From NCBI GenBank assembly GCA_963966185.1, contig CAWZYM010000328.1:124001-188000 (forward strand): DNA of 64,000 nucleotides, in the 5' to 3' direction. Made by a program: the position numbers and the translations under genes. Origin of the DNA: Rhabditoides inermis. Its lineage: Eukaryota; Nematoda; Chromadorea; Rhabditida; Rhabditidae. How positions within the stretch are numbered: the first letter of the stretch is position 1; every line of letters begins with the position of its first letter. The notes beneath the pieces were generated by a model that worked only from the letters and a program-made list of their open reading frames with translations, was not told the DNA's origin and did not search any database. Of this stretch, positions 25,960 to 38,689 are shown one piece after another.

Positions 25960-26760
25960 TCAAATTCTATCAGTAGCTGGTTGACAATGATTAGTTATCA
26001 CAGATCTAATATTATAAAATCTCTACTCTCGCCTATGATCATAGACAGCCGCTCCGCGCGCCTCCGCGGTCAAATTCTATCAGTAGCTGGTTGACAATTA
26101 TTAGTTATCACGGATCTAATATTATAAAATCTCTACTCTCGCCTATGATCATAGACAGCCGGTCCGCGCGCCTCAGCGGTAAAATTCTATCAGTAGCTGG
26201 TTGACAATGATTAGTTATCACGGATCTAATATTATAAAATCTCTACTCTCGCCTATGATCATAGACAGCCGCTCCGCGCGCCTCCGCGGTCAAATTCTAT
26301 CAGTAGCTGGTTGACAATTATTAGTTATCACGGATCTAATATTATAAAATCTCTACTCTCGCCTATGATCATAGACAGCCGGTCCGCGCGCCTCAGCGGT
26401 AAAATTCTATCAGTAGCTGGTTGACAATGATTAGTTATCACGGATCTAATATTATAAAATCTCTACTCTCGCCTATGATCATAGACAGCCGCTCCGCGCG
26501 CCTCCGCGGTCAAATTCTATCAGTAGCTGGTTGACAATGATTAGTTATCACGGATCTAATATTATAAAATATTTACTTTCGCCTATGATCATAGACAGCC
26601 GCTCCGCGCGCCTCCGCGGTCAAATTCTATCAGTAGCTGGTTGACAATGATTAGTTATCACGGATCTAATATTATAAAATATTTACTCTCGCCTATAATC
26701 ATAGATAGCCGCTCCGCGCGCCTCAGCAGTCAAATCCTGTCAGTAGCTGGTTGACAATTA
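25960..26760. repeat. Tandem array of 110-bp units (about 7 copies)
   Basis: Unit marked by ATAGACAGCCGCTCCGCGCG, then TATCAGTAGCTGGTTGACAA and TTATCACGGATCTAATATTA, recurring every 110 bp (26041, 26151, 26261 and so on). It shares its GC core with the 139-bp unit but has a shorter AT part. Confidence 0.93.
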
Positions 26761-27737
26761 TTATTTATTTTAGATCCAAGTAGACTTTATAGTTATCACT
26801 GATCTAATATTATAAAATTCATGAAAGAAAGACAGATAGATAGAGAGAGAGAGAGAGACGAAAAAGGAGAGATGAGAAAAGGAGGTGGTACTACAAAGTA
26901 TTTCGCCTCGCCTCACTTCCCTGATTGAACATACAATGACGTGAGTGCATAATGTTTTATTGTATGTGCTCAGAAAACAAAATTTGCACAGTTTGTTGGA
27001 GTGTGGTGAGCTGTTTTGTAGTGCGTGGTGATGTTCTCGCTCATTTGCACAATAGACTGTCTTTTTCTCTGACATCAGACAGACTGGCAGCTGGCGCACT
27101 CTCACCTCGCCACACTCTCTCGTCGCGGAGCAATAAAGTGGCGTCGATTAGAGGAATTTAATTGATAGCGGGCGTCAGAGGTCACAAAAAGATGCAAATT
27201 TTGGTAGAAGTGTAGTGGCCACCTATATACATGTTGTAGTGAAGGGAGACCTTACACGGTTGCCTAGTTTTCTTGAACAGCTCGCGACAACTGTTTGGCG
27301 TCGCCTCGCCTCGACTAAATCACTTCGTGAAAGGAAACCAGGAGGATTTATTAAAAGATTACGGGCAGATTTGTAGGTGAGGGAGTGTAGAGGAGTGACG
27401 TCAAAACCGTTTTCCGATAGCTGAAGTCTGCGATTCGCAGTACTTGTTCTTGTAAGGTCTACTCGCCGCACCCGATTCGTCAGTGACCCGTCTCTTCGTC
27501 TGACACACTGTCTCGCTGCTTTTCTGTCTGACTCTCTCGGATTACGCGCTATTTCGTCGGACCTTCTTGAGCTTATAGCTCCGCGGATATGAGAGATAAA
27601 GATCTGAAAATTGGAATCCTGCATCTCGGGACCGAGACCATCGGATCGATGTCACGTTTGGCTAGATAGGAGTAGTGGCTGGCGCGGTAGAGCGATGGAC
27701 GTACGGAAACCATAGGGCATTTTACACACACAGGCAA

Positions 27738-27758
27738 CTAGCGGCCTGCGGCCGCTAG
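27738..27758 (-). repeat. 3'-terminal palindrome, family B type
   Basis: Perfect palindrome with arms CTAGCGGCC and GGCCGCTAG around TGC. Identical to 38146-38166. It ends the chimeric element. Confidence 0.85.
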
Positions 27759-28269
27759 GTGAGCTTCAGAACAAGTCAAACATATGAGTATAGATTATAG
27801 ACGATGGCCAATTTCTTTACAAAAACTCTTTGCCATAATTCATCTTTTAAAACGGCTACAATATTATCTCAAACAAGCGTAGACAAAACAGTCAGTCAAT
27901 TCAGGTGCATATATTGTTTACAAACTTGTTTACTTCAAACAACAAATATGGACTCACTACTCGGTTTAGTAGACATTAGATACCTTTAGAATGAAATTTG
28001 GAGTTGTTTACTTATTTGTTTACTCGACTTGTTTACCAAACATTTTGTAGTTGTTTACTTGTTACCTGTACCGAGTATCAAGTTTGTATCTACAATAGGA
28101 GCTGAGCTATGCACATGACCATATTTGGAATATGCAAATGATGTATAATTAGATAAATTGTATACTAAACAATAAGTATTCCAGCACTTGTACCTATACA
28201 TGGTATAAAAGTCGTAGCTGTAATAGGAGCTGAGATATGACCTAATTTGAATATGCAAAAGAGGTATAA

Positions 28270-30363
28270 TACTATGGCAACCGTGTGGTAGAGGATACTG
28301 GTGTAGTTGAGACACAGACTCCCTTTCTCTCTCTATTCCTCCTTCCCTCTCTCCTCCCCCCCCCCTCTCTCTCTCTCTCTGACTTGTGTCGTCTTTGTCT
28401 TGTGCGATGAGAAGAGACCGCGTGTGAGGAGAAGGAGGAGGGAGAAATAGCAACCGTCGTGGTAGTGGGTACTGGTGTAGTTGAGACACAGACTCCCTCT
28501 CTCTCTCTTCCTCCTTCCCTCTCTCCTTCCCCCCCCCCTCTCTCTCTCTCTCTCTCTGACTTGTGTCGTCTTTGTCTTGTGCGATGAGAAGAGACCGCGT
28601 GCGAGGAGAAGGATGAGGGAGAAATGGCAACCGTCGTGGTAGTGGTTACTGGTGTAGTTGAGAAACAGACTCCCTCTCTCTCTCTTCCTCCTTCCCTCTC
28701 TCCTTCCCCTTCCTCTCTCTCTCTCTCTGACTTGTGTCGTCTTTGTCTTGTGCGATGAGAAGAGACCGCGTGTGAGGAGAAGGAGGAGGGAGAAATGGCG
28801 ACCGTCGTGGTAGTGGGTACTGGTGTAGTTGAGACACAGACTCCCTCTCTCTCTTCCTCCTTCCCTCTCTCCTTCCCCCCCCCCCCTCTCTCTCTCTGAC
28901 TTGTGTCGTCTTTGTCTTGTGCGATGAGAAGAGACCGCGTGTGAGGAGAAGTAGGAGGGAGAAATCGCAACCGTCGTGGTAGTGGGTACTGATGTAGTTG
29001 AGACACAGACTTTCTCTCTCTCCCTCCTTCCCTCTCTCCTCCCCCCCCCCTCCCTCTCTCTCTCTTTTTGACTTGTGTCGTCTTTGTCTTGTGCGATGAG
29101 AAGAGACCGCGTTTGAGGAGAAGGAGAAGGGAGAAATGGCAACCGTCGTGGTAGTGGGTACTGGTGTAGTTGAGACACAGACTCCCTCTCTCTCTCTTCC
29201 TCCTTCCCTCTCTCCTTCCCCCCCCCTCTCTCTGACTTGTGTCGTCTTTGTCTTGTGCGATGAGAAGAGACCGCGTGTGAGGAGAAGGAGGAGGGAGAAT
29301 TGGCAACCGTCGTGGTAGTGGGTACTGGTGTAGTTGAGACACAGACTCCCTCTCTCTCTCTTTCTCCTTCCTTCTCTCCTTCCCCCCTCTCTCTCTGACT
29401 TGTGTCGTCTTTGTCTTGTGCGATGAGAAGAGACCGCGTGTGAGGAGAAGGAGGAGGGAGAATTGGCAACCGTCGTGGTAGTGGGTACTGGTGTAGTTGA
29501 GACACAGACTCCCTCTCTCTCTCTTTCTCCTTCCTTCTCTCCTTCCCCCCTCTCTCTCTGACTTGTGTCGTCTTTGTCTTGTGCGATGAGAAGAGACCGC
29601 GTTTGAGGAGAAGGAGAAGGGAGAAATGGCAACCGTCGTGGTAGTGGGTACTGGTGTAGTTGAGACACAGACTCCCTCTCTCTCTCTTTCTCCTTCCTTC
29701 TCTCCTTCCCCCCTCTCTCTCTGACTTGTGTCGTCTTTGTCTTGTGCGATGAGAAGAGACCGCGTGTGAGGAGAAGGAGGAGGGAGAATTGGCAACCGTC
29801 GTGGTAGTGGGTACTGGTGTAGTTGAAACACAGACTCCCTCTCTCTCTTCCTCCTTCCCTCTCTCCTTCCCCCCCTCTCTCTCTCTGACTTGTGTCGTCT
29901 TTGTCTTGTGCGATGAGAAGAGACTGCGTGTGAGGAGAAGGAGGAGGGAGAAATGACAACCGTCGTGGTAGTGGGTACTGGTGTAGTTGAGACACAGACT
30001 CCCTCTCTCTCTCTTCCTCCTTCCCTCTCTCCTTCCCCCCCTCTCTCTCTGACTTGTGTCGTCTTTGTCTTGTGCGATGAGAAGAGACCGCGTGTGAGGA
30101 GAAGGAGGAGGGAGAAATCGCAACCGTCGTGGTAGTGGGTACTGGTGTAGTTGAGACACAGACTCCCTCTCTCTCTCTTTCTCCTTCCCTCTCTCCTTCC
30201 CCCCTCTCTCTCTGACTTGTGTCGTCTTTGTCTTGTGCGATGAGAAGAGACCGCGTGTGAGGAGAAGGAGGAGGGAGAAATGGCAACCGTCGTGGTAGTG
30301 GGTACTGGTGTAGTTGAGACACAGAGTCCCTCTCTCTCTCTTCCTCCTTCCCTCTCTCCTTCC

Positions 30364-30403
<40 letters not shown>

Positions 30404-32380
30404 GTGTCGTCTTCGTCTTGTGCGATGAGAATAGACCGCGTGTGAGGAGAAGGAGGAGGGAGAAATGGCAACCGTCGTGGTAGTGGGTACTGGTGTAGTT
30501 GAGACACAGACTCCCTCTCTCTCTCTCTCTTCCTCCTTCCCTCTCTCCTTCTCCCCCCCCCCCCTCTCTCTTTCTCTCTGACTTGTGTCGTCTTCGTCTT
30601 GTGCGATGAGAATAGACCGCGTGTGAGGAGAAGGAGGAGGGAGAAATGGCAACCGTCGTGGTAGTGGGTACTGGTGTAGTTAAGACACAGACTCCCTCTC
30701 TCTCTTCCTCCTTCCCTCTCTCCTTCCCCCCCCTCTCTCTCTGACTTGTGTCGTCTTTGTCTTGTGCGATGAGAAGAGACCGCGTGTGAGGAGAAGGAGG
30801 AGGGAGAAATGGCGACCGTCGTGGTAGTGGGTACTGGTGTAGTTGAGACACAGACTCCCTCTCTCTCTTCCTCCTTCCCTCTCTCCTTCCCCCCCCCCCC
30901 TCTCTTTCTCTGACTTGTGTCGTCTTTGTCTTGTGCGATGAGAAGAGACCGCGTGTGAGGAGAAGTAGGAGGGAGAAATCGCAACCGTCGTGGTAGTGGG
31001 TACTGATGTAGTTGAGACACAGACTTTCTCTCCCTCCCTCCTTCCCTCTCTCCTCCCCCCCCCCCTCCCTCTCTCTCTCTTTTTGACTTGTGTCGTCTTT
31101 GTCTTGTGCGATGAGAAGAGACCGCGTTTGAGGAGAAGGAGAAGGGAGAAATGGCAACCGTCGTGGTAGTGGGTACTGGTGTAGTTGAGACACAGACTCC
31201 CTCTCTCTCTCTTCCTCCTTCCCTCTCTCCTCCCCCCCCCCCCTCTCTCTGACTTGTGTCGTCTTTGTCTTGTGCGATGAGAAGAGACCGCGTGTGAGGA
31301 GAAGGAGGAGGGAGAATTGGCAACCGTCGTGGTAGTGGGTACTGGTGTAGTTGAGACACAGACTCCCTCTCTCTCTCTTTCTCCTTCCTTCTCTCCTTCC
31401 CCCCTCTCTCTCTGACTTGTGTCGTCTTTGTCTTGTGCGATGAGAAGAGACCGCGTGTGAGGGGAAGGAGGAGGGAGAATTGGCAACCGTCGTGTTAGTG
31501 GGTACTGGTGTAGTTGAGACACAGACTCCCTCTCTCTCTCTTTCTCCTTCCTTCTCTCCTTCCCCCCTCTCTCTCTGACTTGTGTCGTCTTCGTCTTGTG
31601 CGATGAGAAGAGACCGCGTTTGAGGAGAAGGAGAAGGGAGAAATGGCAACCGTCGTGGTAGTGGGTACTGGTGTAGTTGAGACACAGACTCCCTCTCTCT
31701 CTCTTTCTCCTTCCTTCTCTCCTTCCCCCCTCTCTCTCTGACTTGTGTCGTCTTTGTCTTGTGCGATGAGAAGTGACCGCGTGTGAGGAGAAGGAGGAGG
31801 GAGAATTGGCAACCGTCGTGGTAGTGGGTACTGGTGTAGTTGAAACACAGACTCCCTCTCTCTCTTCCTCCTTCCCTCTCTCCTTCCCCCCCTCTCTCTC
31901 TCTGACTTGTGTCGTCTTTGTCTTGTGCGATGAGAAGAGACCGCGTGTGAGGAGAAGGAGGAGGGAGAAATGACAACCGTCGTGGTAGTGGGTACTGGTG
32001 TAGTTGAGACACAGAGTCCCTCTCTCTCTCTTCCTCCTTCCCTCTCTCCTTCCCCCCCTCTCTCTCTGACTTGTGTCGTCTTTGTCTTGTGCGATGAGAA
32101 GAGACCGCGTGTGAGGAGAAGGAGGAGGGAGAAATCGCAACCGTCGTGGTAGTGGGTACTGGTGTAGTTGAGACACAGACTCCCTCTCTTTCTCTTTCTC
32201 CTTCCCTCTCTCCTTCCCCCCTCTCTCTCTGACTTGTGTCGTCTTTGTCTTGTGCGATGAGAAGAGACCGCGTGTGAGGAGAAGGAGGAGGGAGAAATGG
32301 CAACCGTCGTGGTAGTGGGTACTGGTGTAGTTGAGACACAGACTCCCTCTCTCTCTCTTCCTTCTTCCCTCTCTCCTTCC

Positions 32381-32422
<42 letters not shown>

Positions 32423-32730
32423 GTGTCGTCTTCGTCTTGTGCGATGAGAATAGACCGCGTGTGAGGAGAAGGAGGAGGGAGAAATGGCAACCGTCGTGGT
32501 AGTGGGTACTGGTGTAGTTGAGACACAGACTCCCTCTCTCTCTCTCTTCCTCCTTCCCTCTCTCCTTCTCCCCCCCCCTCTCTCTTTCTCTCTGACTTGT
32601 GTCGTCTTCGTCTTGTGCGATGAGAATAGACCGCGTGTGAGGAGAAGGAGGAGGGAGAAATGGCAACCGTCGTGGTAGTGGGTACTGGTGTAGTTGAGAC
32701 ACAGACTCCCTCTCGAGGGCGCTCCGGTAG
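28270..32730. repeat. Family B minisatellite array 1, units of 160-190 bp (about 26 copies)
   Basis: Each unit contains ACCGTCGTGGTAGTGGGTAC, GTAGTTGAGACACAGACT, a variable (CT)n-poly(C)-(CT)n tract, GACTTGTGTCGTCTTTGTC and GACCGCGTGTGAGGAGAAGG. Length differences lie almost entirely in the pyrimidine tract. The minus strand has no stops in long stretches of all three frames, giving spurious frames up to 1,476 codons. It is not coding: frames swap from unit to unit. Confidence 0.93.
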
Positions 32731-32864
32731 TTGAGACACAGACTCCCTCTCGAGGGCGCTCCGGCACACTCCGCGGTAAAGCCTATCAGAAGCTGGTTGA
32801 CAATTTTTATTTATTAGAGATACAAATATAATTTATAGTTATCACTGGTCTTTTATTATAAAAT

Positions 32865-32902
<38 letters not shown>

Positions 32903-33921
32903 GAAAGAGAGAGCGAGAGAGAGAGAAAGACGAAAGAGAGAGAGAGAGATAGAGAGAGAGATATAGAGAGAGAGGAAGAGAGGGAGAGAGGGAGAGAAAG
33001 AGAGAAAGAGAGAGAGAGAGAGACGAAAAAGAGAGAGATGAGAAAAGGAATTGGATGAAAAAAAGGAGGTTACATAGTATTTCGCCTCGCCTCACTTCCC
33101 TGATTGAATATAGAATGACGTGAGTGCATATAGTAATGTTTTATTGTATGTGCTCAGAATATAGTAATCGCGCTGTTTGTTGCAGTGTGGTGAGCTGTTT
33201 CGTAGTGCATGGTGATGTTCTCGCTCATTTGCACAATTGACTGTCTCTTTCTCTGACATCAGACAGACTGGCAGCTGGCGCACTCTCACCTCGCCACACT
33301 CTCTCGTCGCGGGGCAATAAAGTGGCGTCGATTAGAGGAATTTAATTGATAGCGGGCGTCAGAGGTCACAAAAAGATGCAAATTTTGGTAGAAGTGTAGT
33401 GGCCACCTATTTGCATGTTGTAGTAAAGGGAGACCTTACACGGTTGCCTAGTTTTCTTGAACAGCCCGCGACAACTGTTTGGTGTCGCCTCGCCTCGACT
33501 AAATCACTTCGTGAAAAGAAACCAGGAGGAGTTATAAAAAGATTACGGGCAGATTTGTAGGTGAGGGAGTGTAGAGGAGTGACGTCGAAACCGTTTTCCG
33601 ATAGCTGAAGTCTGCGATCCGCAGTGCTCGTTCTTGTAAGGTCTACTCGCCGCAGCCGATTCGTCAGTGACCCGTCTCCTCGCCTCACACACTATTTCGC
33701 CGCTTTTCTGTCTGACTCTCTCTGATTACGCGCTATTTCGTCGGACTTTCTGGAGCTTATAGCTCCGCGGATATGAGAGATAACGAGCTGAAAATTGGAA
33801 TCCTGCATCTCGGGACCGAGACCATCGGATCGATGTCACGTTTGGCTAGATAGGAGTAGTGGCTGGCGCGGTAGAGCGATGGACGTACAGACACCATAGG
33901 GCATTTTACACTTACACCAGA

Positions 33922-33942
33922 CTAGCGCGCTTCGCGCGCTAG
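33922..33942 (-). repeat. 3'-terminal palindrome, family A
   Basis: Perfect 9-3-9 CTAGCGCGC palindrome; junction CTAG|TCTGG on the minus strand. Confidence 0.85.
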
Positions 33943-34189
33943 AAATATAGGTATAAAATAGAGGAGAAAATTATCTATCGATTGATATATAGATTGACTT
34001 GCTATGTGCTCTGGAAGTGCTATTAGGAGCTGTGCTAGAAGTGCTGTTGTCAGTCTTTCAGTAGATGGCTGATCTTTATTTATTTCCTTTTTTTCAGTAT
34101 ATTCAAATAATTAGAAACTGTCACAGTCTATCAGTATCTGGTTGATAGTTACTGCTTTTGTTTAGATATTATGTTTACTGTGCTCATAG

Positions 34190-34850
34190 AAGGCGCTCCG
34201 GCGCGCATCCGCGGTCAAAGCCTATCAGTAGATCAGTAATAATAATAATATATTGATCACTGATACTGATATGCATTTTCTCCTACTCTCTGATCTTTCA
34301 CTCTCTCGTATGCACATAGAGGGCGCTCCGTGACGCTCCGCGCGCCTCCGCGGTAAAATCCTATCAGTAGATAAGCAATAATAAGGATATATTGATCACT
34401 GCTACTCAAATGCATTTTCTCCGACTCTCTGACCATTTACTCTCTCGTTTGCACATAGAAAGCGCTCCGGCACGCTTCGCGCGCCTCCGCGGTCAAAGCC
34501 GATCAGTAGATCAGTAATTATAATAATATATTGATCACTGATACTGATATGCATTTTCTCCAACTCTCTGATCTTTCAATCTCTCGTATGCACATAGAGG
34601 GCGCTCCGGGACGCTCCGCGCGCCTCCGCGGTAAAAGCCTATCAGTAGATAAGTAATAATAAGGATATATTGGTCACTGCTACTCAAATGCATTTTCTCC
34701 GACTCTCTGACCATTTACTCTCTCGTTTGCACATAGAAAGCGCTCCGGCACGCTTCGCGCGCCTCTGCGGTCAAAGCCTATCAGTAGATCAGTAATTATA
34801 ATAATATATTGATCACTGATACTGATATGCATTTTCTCCAACTCTCTGAT
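34190..34850. repeat. Tandem 139-bp units left of the half palindrome
   Basis: Four to five diverged units (GATAAGTAATAATAAGGATATA type) belonging to the truncated partner of the composite element. They are cut at 34850 where the half palindrome begins. Confidence 0.85.
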
Positions 34851-34862
34851 TTCGCGCGCTAG
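34851..34862 (-). repeat. Half of a family A terminal palindrome
   Basis: Only TTCGCGCGCTAG is present. The other arm is replaced by 139-bp repeat sequence (TCCAACTCTCTGA). The same truncated junction occurs at 1-26. Confidence 0.8.
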
Positions 34863-35104
34863 AAATACAGGTATGAAATAGAGGAGAAAATTATCTATCG
34901 ATTGATATATAGATTGATTTGATATGTGCTCTGGAAGTGCTATTAGGAGCTGTGCTAGAAGTGCTGTTGTCAGTCTTCCAGTAGATGACTAATCTTTATT
35001 TATTTCCTTTTTTTATTTACAGTAAATTTAAATAATTAGAAAGTGTCACAGTCTATCTGGTTGATAGTATCTGGTTGACTGTTTTTCTACAGATGTATTT
35101 ACTA

Positions 35105-36955
35105 TGCTCATAGAAGGCGCTCCGGCACGCTCCGCTGTCAGAGCATATCAGTAGATCAGTAATAAAAATAACACTAATGATCACTGATACTGATTTGCAT
35201 TTTCTCCCACTCTCTGATATTTTACTCTCTCGTATGCACATGGAGGGCGCTCCGGCACGCTTCGCGCGCATCCGCGGTCAAAATATATCAGTAGATCAGT
35301 AATAGTAAGAATGCATTGATCACTGCTACTGATATGAATTTTCTCCGACTCTCTGATCTTTCTTTCTCTCGTATGCACATAGAAAGCGCTCCGGCACGCT
35401 CCGCGCGCCTCCGCGGTCAAATTCTATCAGTAGATCAGTAATAGTAAGAATGCATTGATCACTGCTACTGATATGAATTTTCTCCGACTCTCTGATCGTT
35501 CACTTTCTCGTATGCACATAGAAAGCGCTCCGGCACGCTCCGCGCGCCTCCGCGGTCAAAATATATCAGTAGATCAGTAATAGTAAGAATGCATTGATCA
35601 CTGCTACTGATATGAATTTTCTCCGACTCTCTGATCTTTCTTTCTCTCGTATGCACATAGAAAGCGCTCCGGCACGCTCCGCGCGCCTCCGCGGTCAAAA
35701 TATATCAGTAGATCAGTAATAGTAAGAATGCATTGATCACTGCTACTGATATGAATTTTCTCCGACTCTCTGATCGTTCACTTTCTCGTATGCACATAGA
35801 AAGCGCTCCGGCACGCTCCGCGCGCCTCCGCGGTCAAAATATATCAGTAGATCAGTAATAGTAAGAATGCATTGATCACTGCTACTGATATGAATTTTCT
35901 CCGACTCTCTGATCGTTCACTTTCTCGTATGCACATAGAAAGCGCTCCGGCACGCTCCGCGCGCCTCCGCGGTCAAATTCTATCAGTAGATCAGTAATAG
36001 TAAGAATGCATTGATCACTGCTACTGATATGAATTTTCTCCGACTCTCTGATCTTTCACTCTCTCGTATGCACATAGAAAGCGCTCCGGCACGCTCCGCG
36101 CGCCTCCGCGGTCAAAATATATCAGTAGATCAGTAATAGTAAGAATGCATTGATCACTGCTACTGATATGAATTTTCTCCGACTCTCTGATCGTTCACTT
36201 TCTCGTATACACATAGAAAGCGCTCCGGCACGCTCCGCGCGCCTCCGCGGTCAAAATATATCAGTAGATTAGTAATAGTAAGAATGCATTGATCACTGCT
36301 ACTGATATGAATTTTCTCCGACTCTCTGATCTTTCTTTCTCTCGTATGCACATAGAAAGCGCTCCGGCACGCTCCGCGCGCCTCCGCGGTCAAATTCTAT
36401 CAGTAGATCAGTAATAGTAAGAATGCATTGATCACTGCTACTGATATGAATTTTCTCCGACTCTCTGATCGTTCACTTTCTCGTATGCACATAGAAAGCG
36501 CTCCGGCACGCTCCGCGCGCCTCCGCGGTCAAAATATATCAGTAGATCAGTAATAGTAAGAATGCATTGATCACTGCTACTGATATGAATTTTCTCCGAC
36601 TCTCTGATCGTTCACTTTCTCGTATGCACATAGAAAGCGCTCCGGCACGCTCCGCGCGCCTCCGCGCGCCTCCGCGGTCAAAATATATCAGTAGATCAGT
36701 AATAGTAAGAATGCATTGATCACTGCTACTGATATGAATTTTCTCCGACTCTCTGATCTTTCACTCTCTCGTATGCACATAGAAAGCGCTCCGGCACGCT
36801 CCGCGCGCCTCCGCGGTCAAAATATATCAGTAGATCAGTAATTATAATAACATATTGAACACTGATACTGATATGCATTCTCTCCTACTCTCTGATCTTT
36901 CACTCTCTCGTATGCTCATAGAGGGCGCTCCGGCACACTCCGCGGTAAAAGCCTA
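35105..36955. repeat. Tandem array of 139-bp units, duplicate of 270-2115
   Basis: Unit for unit the same as 270-2115, including the rare GTATACACATAG and GATTAGTAATAG variants and the 10-bp internal duplication near 36660. It is part of the 1-3314 / 34837-38145 duplication. Confidence 0.93.
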
Positions 36956-37044
36956 TCAGTAGCTGGTTGACAATTTTTATTTATTAGAGATACAAATATA
37001 CTTTATAGTTATTACTGGTCTTATATTATAAAATTTAAGCGAGC

Positions 37045-37103
<59 letters not shown>

Positions 37104-37221
37104 TGGGATGAGCAGCTGGTTGACAATTATTATTTATTTTAGATCCCAGTAGACTTCATAGTTATCAATAATCTAAAATCATAATATATAAGAGAGAGAT
37201 AGAGGAAGAGAGGGAGAGAGG

Positions 37222-37259
<38 letters not shown>

Positions 37260-38145
37260 TGAGAAGAGAGGGATAAGTAAAGGAGAGAGATGAGAAAAAG
37301 GAGGTTACATAGTATTTCGCCTCGCCTCACTTCTATCTTTGATAATAGAATGACGTGAGTGCATATAGTATTGTTTTATTGTATGTGCTCAGAAAATAGT
37401 TTGTTGGAGTGTGGTGAGCTGTTTCGTAGTGCATGGTGATACTCTCGCTCATTTGCACAATTGACTGTCTCTTTCTCTGACATCAGACAGACTGGCAGCT
37501 GGCGCACTCTCACCTCGCCACACTCTCTCGTCGCGGGGCAATAAAACGACGTCGATTAGAGGAATTTAATTGATTGCAGGCGTCAGAGGTCACAAAAAGA
37601 TGCGAATTTTGGTAGAAGTGTAGTGGCCACCTATTTGCATGTTGTAGTAAATGGAGACCTTACACGATTGCCTAGTTTTCTTGAACAGCCCGCGACAACT
37701 GTTTGGTGTCGCCTCGCCTCGACTAAATCACTTCGTGAAAGGAAACCAGGAAGATTTATAAAAAGATTACGGGCAGATTTGTAGGTGAGGGAGTTTAGAG
37801 GAGTGACGTGAAAACCTTTTTTCGATAGCTGAAGTCTGCGATTCGCAGTACTCGTTCTTGTAAGGTCTACTCGCCGCACCCGATTTGCCAGTGACCCGTC
37901 TCTTCATCTGACACACTATTTCGCCGCTTTTGTGTCTGACTCTCTCTGATTACGCGCTATTTCGTCGGACTTTCTGAAGCTTATAGCTCCGCGGATATGA
38001 GAGATAACGAGCTGAAAATTGGAATCCTGCATCTCGGGACCGAGACCATCGGATCGATGTCACGTTTGGCTAGATAGGAGTAGTGGGTGGCGCGGTAGAG
38101 CGATGGACGTACAGACACCATAGGGCATTTTACACTTACACCAGA

Positions 38146-38166
38146 CTAGCGGCCTGCGGCCGCTAG
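38146..38166 (-). repeat. 3'-terminal palindrome, family B
   Basis: Arms CTAGCGGCC around TGC, as at 27738. It ends the 10-kb family B element and abuts TCTGGTG of the family A composite. Confidence 0.85.
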
Positions 38167-38689
38167 GTGAGCTTCAGAACAAGTCAAACATATGAGTATA
38201 GATTATAGACGATGGCCAATTTCTTTACAAAAACTCTTTGCCATAATTCATCTTTTAAAACGGCTACAATATTATCTCAAACAAGCGTAGACAAAACAGT
38301 CAGTCAATTCAGGTGCATATATTGTTTACAAACTTGTTTACTTCAAACAACAAATATGGACTCACTACTCGGTTTAGTAGACATTAGATACCTTTAGAAT
38401 GAAATTTGGAGTTGTTTACTTATTTGTTTACTCGACTTGTTTACCAAACATTTTGTAGTTGTTTACTTGTTACCTGTACCGAGTATCAAGTTTGTATCTA
38501 CAATAGGAGCTGAGCTATGCACATGACCATATTTGGAATATGCAAATGATGTATAATTAGATAAATTGTATACTAAACAATAAGTATTCCAGCACTTGTA
38601 CCTATACATGGTATAAAAGTCGTAGCTGTAATAGGAGCTGAGATATGACCTAATTTGAATATGCAAAAGAGGTATAATACTATGGCAAC

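Larger units (their letters stand above)
22176..27737 (-). mobile_element. Non-autonomous Helitron, family A, 5.6 kb
   Basis: Minus-strand 5' end at 27737 (TTGCCTGTGTG), 5' block about 26880-27737, then an array of 110-bp units (25960-26760), then about 25 units of the 139-bp repeat (22440-25925). The 3' conserved end carries the palindrome at 22176-22196. It lies immediately upstream of the autonomous element in its reading direction, with no spacer. No gene is present. Confidence 0.75.
27738..33921 (-). mobile_element. Chimeric Helitron: family A 5' end, family B 3' end
   Basis: On the minus strand it starts at 33921 with the family A terminus TCTGGTGTAAGTG and the family A 5' block (about 33070-33921) plus GA tracts. 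At 32715-32760 it switches into the pyrimidine-rich minisatellite of family B. It ends with the family B 3' region (27759-28270) and palindrome (arms CTAGCGGCC around TGC, 27738-27758). The B part matches 38146 to about 42960. The breakpoint carries a duplicated 37-bp segment. No gene is present. Confidence 0.7.
33922..38145 (-). mobile_element. Composite non-autonomous Helitron, family A, with an internal half hairpin
   Basis: Minus-strand 5' end at 38145 (TCTGGTGTAAGTG), 5' block, GA tracts, and 139-bp units to about 35105. A truncated terminus follows at 34851-34862 (TTCGCGCGCTAG without its left arm). More 139-bp units from a second family A copy follow, then a complete terminal palindrome at 33922-33942. 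The segment 34837-38145 is a near-identical duplicate of 1-3314, including the odd internal junction. Confidence 0.72.

Noticed and set aside
28272..32702. Minus-strand open frame of 1,476 codons (and 1,008- and 668-codon frames)
   Set aside because: Translation of a 160-190-bp minisatellite; the same peptide pieces appear in shifting frames and in overlapping frames, so it is not a protein gene.
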